Positions 5,908 through 8,361 of a stretch of DNA of 8,361 nucleotides are shown here, piece after piece; position 1 is the stretch's first letter; each line of letters starts with the position of its first letter. The stretch lies in contig CALKRF010000127.1 of the NCBI GenBank assembly GCA_937990665.1, forward strand, positions 1 to 8,361. The letters run 5' to 3'. A model generated the notes under the pieces. That model made no database searches and was not told where the DNA came from. It saw nothing but the letters and a program-made list of their open reading frames with translations. Made by a program: the position numbers and the translations under genes. The stretch is from an uncultured Atopobium sp. (GTDB lineage Bacteria > Actinomycetota > Coriobacteriia > Coriobacteriales > Atopobiaceae).

Positions 5908-6840
5908 GTGGAGTCGGCAATTTTGTGGATTGAAGCGCTTAAATCAGCGTTATTTGGCGTGGTTGAGGGTATTACCGAGTGGCTACCCATCTCATCAACA
6001 GGCCATATGCTGCTACTCAATCAGTTCTTACCACTCAATGTTTCTGAAGACTTCTGGAATATGTTCCTAGTTGTTATTCAGCTTGGCGCAATTCTTGCAG
6101 TATGTGTGGGATTTTTCCACAAGCTTAATCCCTTCTCGCCAAAGAAATCTAAGGACGAGAAGCGCTCTACCTGGAAACTCTGGGCAAAAGTGGTGGTTAG
6201 CTGCGTTCCTGCAGCAGCAATTGGTCTGCCGCTCAACGACTTCATCGAAGAGCATCTTGGAAGCCCTTTTGTTATTGCTGCAACCCTTATTTTCTACGGC
6301 ATCATCTTCATTGTGCTTGAGCTACATCGCGAGAAGGTCGCTGCAGCAGTAAAGGTTGAGGTGCCCCGAGGCAAGCACATGAGCCCAGATGCTGCAGCAT
6401 CCCTTAAGGCCCCCTCTGCCGACAACCTGGCCCGCGTACAAGACATTGACAACCTGGACTGGAAGACCGCGATTGGCATTGGTGTGTTCCAGGTACTTGC
6501 AATTGTTCCAGGTACTTCAAGATCTGGTGCAACCATCCTGGGTGGTTTAGCACTTGGTTGCTCGAGGGCAGTGGCTGCTGAGTTTACGTTCTTCCTGGCT
6601 ATTCCTACTATGGCCGGCGCTTCTGCGTTGAGACTTGTACGCTACTTTATGAAGGGCAACACCTTCACTGCTCCCGAGGCAATTATTTTGGGTGTTGGTT
6701 GTTTAGTGGCGTTTATTGTGTCGCTTGTTATGGTCCGTGCGCTTATGGGCTATGTCCGCAAGCATGATTTCAAGCCTTTTGGTGTGTACCGTATTATTTT
6801 GGGTATTGCTGTTATTGCATACTTCCTGCTTGTTAAGTAG
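5908..6840 (+). CDS. uppP: Undecaprenyl-diphosphatase UppP (BacA family)
   Basis: This integral membrane enzyme removes a phosphate from undecaprenyl pyrophosphate. That regenerates the lipid carrier for peptidoglycan and other wall polymers, and overexpression gives bacitracin resistance. The family motifs are intact. Near the N-terminus is E20-G-I-T-E24-W-L-P-I-S-S-T-G-H33, holding the catalytic glutamates and histidine. PGTSRSGAT lies at residues 201-209, with S204 and R205 for phosphate binding. Several hydrophobic helices follow, ending in IILGIAVIAYFLLVK. At 310 residues it is longer than the usual 265-280. The extra length lies in a hydrophilic loop, about residues 141-185 (Ala-, Lys- and Asp-rich), between the fourth helix and the PGTSRSG half. 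The GTG start is set by AAGGAGG. It diverges from the wall-hydrolase gene and is followed by its own terminator. Confidence 0.96.
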   Translation: MESAILWIEALKSALFGVVEGITEWLPISSTGHMLLLNQFLPLNVSEDFWNMFLVVIQLGAILAVCVGFFHKLNPFSPKKSKDEKRSTWKLWAKVVVSCVPAAAIGLPLNDFIEEHLGSPFVIAATLIFYGIIFIVLELHREKVAAAVKVEVPRGKHMSPDAAASLKAPSADNLARVQDIDNLDWKTAIGIGVFQVLAIVPGTSRSGATILGGLALGCSRAVAAEFTFFLAIPTMAGASALRLVRYFMKGNTFTAPEAIILGVGCLVAFIVSLVMVRALMGYVRKHDFKPFGVYRIILGIAVIAYFLLVK

Positions 6841-6876
6841 TTTTTGACTTACAAGCATTACTACCTATGCATTTAC

Positions 6877-6905
6877 GCGCGGTGAGTTTCTCGCCGCGCT
6901 TTTTT
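6877..6905 (+). terminator. Intrinsic terminator of uppP
   Basis: A 10-bp GC-rich stem with one G-T wobble (GCGCGGTGAG at 6877-6886, CTCGCCGCGC at 6890-6899) has a 3-nt loop and is followed by six Ts (6900-6905). It lies 36 bp after the uppP stop, so the next gene needs its own promoter. Confidence 0.92.
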
Positions 6906-6911
6906 ATGCGC

Positions 6912-6958
6912 AAAACATATGGAAAAAGCGTGGAAAACCTATGAAAGATATATGTAAT
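6912..6958 (+). promoter_or_regulatory. Phased A-tracts with a weak promoter match, upstream of the surface-protein gene
   Basis: A-tracts lie at 6912-6915, 6923-6927, 6934-6937 and 6944-6946. Their centres are on average 10.5 bp apart, one per helical turn, the arrangement that bends DNA. Just downstream is TGTAAT (6953-6958; 5 of 6 to the -10 consensus), with TGGAAA (6931-6936) 16 bp upstream as a poor -35. A start near 6965 would give a leader of about 98 nt. The tract phasing is seen directly; promoter assignment is uncertain. Confidence 0.35.
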
Positions 6959-6997
6959 CTCTCTTGGCTCATTTACTAAGAATTGCCTTGTCCTCTA

Positions 6998-7030
6998 TGC
7001 TCTTACGGCTGATTTTTGGTCGTAAGAGTA
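6998..7030 (+). promoter_or_regulatory. Inverted repeat in the leader of the surface-protein gene
   Basis: CTCTTACG (7000-7007) and CGTAAGAG (7021-7028) are a perfect 8-bp inverted repeat around a 13-nt loop. The stem extends to 10 bp (6998 and 7030) with one G-T wobble. No T-run follows, so it is not a typical terminator. It may be an operator or a 5' stabilising RNA hairpin. It ends 22 bp before the Shine-Dalgarno sequence. Confidence 0.45.
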
Positions 7031-7052
7031 AGTAATTACTTGTAATAGTTTC

Positions 7053-7058
7053 AGGAGG
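7053..7058 (+). promoter_or_regulatory. Shine-Dalgarno site of the surface-protein gene
   Basis: AGGAGG ends 4 nt before the ATG at 7063. Together with the signal peptide that follows, it fixes the start of a reading frame that has no stop inside the window. Confidence 0.85.
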
Positions 7059-7062
7059 ATTT

Positions 7063-8361
7063 ATGCGCCACATTAAGACGCTTCAGAGAATTGCGTGCAC
7101 GCTTGCGCTTGCGCTTGTTGCAGTTCTTGCAGTTTCTGCACCAAAACTTGCGTTTGCAGACAGTATTGATACATCTACACCAGGTGTAAAGGTTTCTGTT
7201 TTCTCGGCTGACGGTAATGCCGATACATCCAGGGTTCTTACAGACAACCCTCAGCGTTCTGGCCACCAGACTCCTGTTCCTGGTCAGTATGGCGAGATTG
7301 TTGTTCGCGTTGGTCAGACCATTAGAGACACTGGTGCGTATTCCCACTACACCACCACTCGTCCCGGCTTTGCTCCTTTTGGCGTAACCACTACGCTGGT
7401 CACCGCAGGTGCTTATCCTGAGCTCCCTGCTACTGATTATGATTTCACCTATGCTTTCTATGGAAACAGCAATACCGTAACTAATAACGGTGGTCAGTTC
7501 TATTTTGAGTTTACCGGTCGTAAGGTAACCCCTGCTAACCAGCCTGTTACGGCATTCTTCCTTGTTACTATGCAGGGAGATTCCTCTGACCCTGCTAACG
7601 TTGGCGGTAACACCACTCACCTTATGTGGGTTGGCTATCACATCCACGTTATTCCAGCAGAGACCACCCCAACTCCTACACCTACGCCAACGCCATCCGC
7701 GGTTAACCAACTTATTTACGACGCAAACGGTGGCACCATCTACGGCAACACAACCTATACAGAGTCCAAGACTCCAAACAACCCTCGTACCTATGGTTTT
7801 GCTGAGTACAACATCATTGAGGACCTGCCTGTCCGCGATGGCTATAAGTTTGAGTTCTGGAAGCGTTCTTACGTTGATAACCACTTCCGCTATGTTGGTG
7901 CTTCTGCTGTTCCTGCAGATGCAAACAACAATCCAGCTGGCGATAAGCGCTATGTTTCTGAGACTACCGTCTTTAACATGAGAAGCCCTTATACCCTGAC
8001 TGCTGTTTGGAACCAGGAGTATGAGCTCAGCTACGACGCAAATGGCGGTACTGGTGCTCCTGCAGCACAGAGCGGTTACTTTGGCATTGACAGCAACACT
8101 GCTGACTCTCTCACCGATCCTAAGAACGAGACTGTTTCTGCTACCATTCCAACTCGCGATGGTTATGTCTTCAAGGGCTGGAAGCTTGATGGCACCACCT
8201 ATCAGGCAGGCGATCAGGTAACCCTTACCACCACCACTCCTAAGGTTGTTCTTGTTGCAGAGTGGGAGCCAGAGCCAGTTGCTCCTGTAACTCCAGAAAA
8301 CCCTGCTACTCCAGAAAATCCTGGTACTCCAGAAAATCCTGGTACTCCAGAAAATCCTGGT
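7063..8361 (+). CDS. Large secreted surface protein with InlB B-type (Flg_new/Listeria-Bacteroides) repeats, 3' end outside window
   Basis: The frame is open from ATG at 7063 to the window end (433 codons, no stop), so the gene continues to the right. The N-terminus MRHIKTLQR is followed by a hydrophobic stretch and ends at LAFA, a clear signal peptide cleaved before D33. Residues about 34-200 are a Thr/Gly/Tyr-rich, probably beta-structured region that I do not recognise. A Thr-Pro linker spans about 201-212. Two InlB B-type repeats follow. The first has YDANGGT (219-225), GYKFEFW (260-266) and AVW (to 316). The second has YDANGGT (324-330), GYVFKGW (367-373) and AEW (to 401). Both are longer than the usual 65-75 residues. 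A Pro/Glu tail, then TPENP repeats, begins at residue 402. Such proteins are usually wall-anchored adhesins. The anchor (LPxTG, choline-binding or other) would lie beyond the edge. Adhesion is inferred from the family; a ligand cannot be named. Confidence 0.88.
   Translation, partial: MRHIKTLQRIACTLALALVAVLAVSAPKLAFADSIDTSTPGVKVSVFSADGNADTSRVLTDNPQRSGHQTPVPGQYGEIVVRVGQTIRDTGAYSHYTTTRPGFAPFGVTTTLVTAGAYPELPATDYDFTYAFYGNSNTVTNNGGQFYFEFTGRKVTPANQPVTAFFLVTMQGDSSDPANVGGNTTHLMWVGYHIHVIPAETTPTPTPTPTPSAVNQLIYDANGGTIYGNTTYTESKTPNNPRTYGFAEYNIIEDLPVRDGYKFEFWKRSYVDNHFRYVGASAVPADANNNPAGDKRYVSETTVFNMRSPYTLTAVWNQEYELSYDANGGTGAPAAQSGYFGIDSNTADSLTDPKNETVSATIPTRDGYVFKGWKLDGTTYQAGDQVTLTTTTPKVVLVAEWEPEPVAPVTPENPATPENPGTPENPGTPENPG
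8290..8361 (+). repeat. Tandem 18-bp repeat encoding TPENPG/A, running off the window
   Basis: Four in-frame units of 18 bp start at 8290, 8308, 8326 and 8344. The last three are identical (ACTCCAGAAAATCCTGGT). The first differs at two positions, giving TPENPA. Each encodes six residues, so gain or loss of units keeps the frame. The tract is cut at 8361 and its true length is unknown. It probably forms an extended stalk or wall-spanning region. Confidence 0.93.

Noticed and set aside
7051..7884. 277-codon open frame on the - strand opposite the surface-protein gene
   Set aside because: The + strand frame here has a strong SD, a signal peptide and two recognisable domains. The antisense translation shows no family features, is rich in Arg, Cys and Asn, and has no promoter or SD. 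Its openness follows from the codon use of the sense gene.

Overview
The window looks like chromosomal DNA from a moderate-GC Gram-positive bacterium. The best guess is the Atopobium/Lancefieldella/Olsenella group of the Coriobacteriia (Actinomycetota). This is inferred from protein style: a PcsB-like coiled-coil wall hydrolase, InlB B-type (Flg_new) repeats in a secreted protein, GTG and TTG starts behind strong GGAGG sites, and many tight intrinsic terminators. No rRNA, tRNA or marker gene confirms it.

Layout from left to right. Positions 1-191 hold the last 62 codons of an FtsX/MacB-type ABC permease on the + strand. It converges through a shared 16-bp hairpin (255-290) on a 1004-residue M16C zinc peptidase gene on the - strand (315-3329). 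A 139-bp divergent spacer separates that gene from a + strand EamA/DMT transporter (3469-4464). The transporter converges, through a second bidirectional terminator (4481-4509), on a - strand secreted coiled-coil protein with a lysozyme-like C-terminal domain (4541-5614). A 293-bp divergent control region follows. It carries a good - strand promoter, an operator-like inverted repeat and a leader of about 130 nt that can fold over its own ribosome binding site. Next comes uppP/bacA on the + strand (5908-6840), with its own terminator (6877-6905). The last gene (7063 to beyond 8361, + strand) encodes a large secreted surface protein. It has a signal peptide, an unrecognised N-terminal domain, a Thr-Pro linker, two InlB B-type repeats and a run of 18-bp repeats cut by the window edge.

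The common theme of the right half is the cell envelope. UppP recycles undecaprenyl pyrophosphate for peptidoglycan synthesis, the divergent gene encodes a probable peptidoglycan-cleaving enzyme, and the last gene encodes an exported surface protein. The M16C peptidase and the DMT transporter look like ordinary housekeeping and transport genes. Every complete gene appears to be its own transcription unit.

I see no CRISPR array, transposon, prophage, toxin-antitoxin pair or obvious defence system. The points most worth a second look are the structured leader before the hydrolase gene, the unrecognised N-terminal domain and repeat tract of the surface protein, and its upstream region with phased A-tracts and a hairpin.
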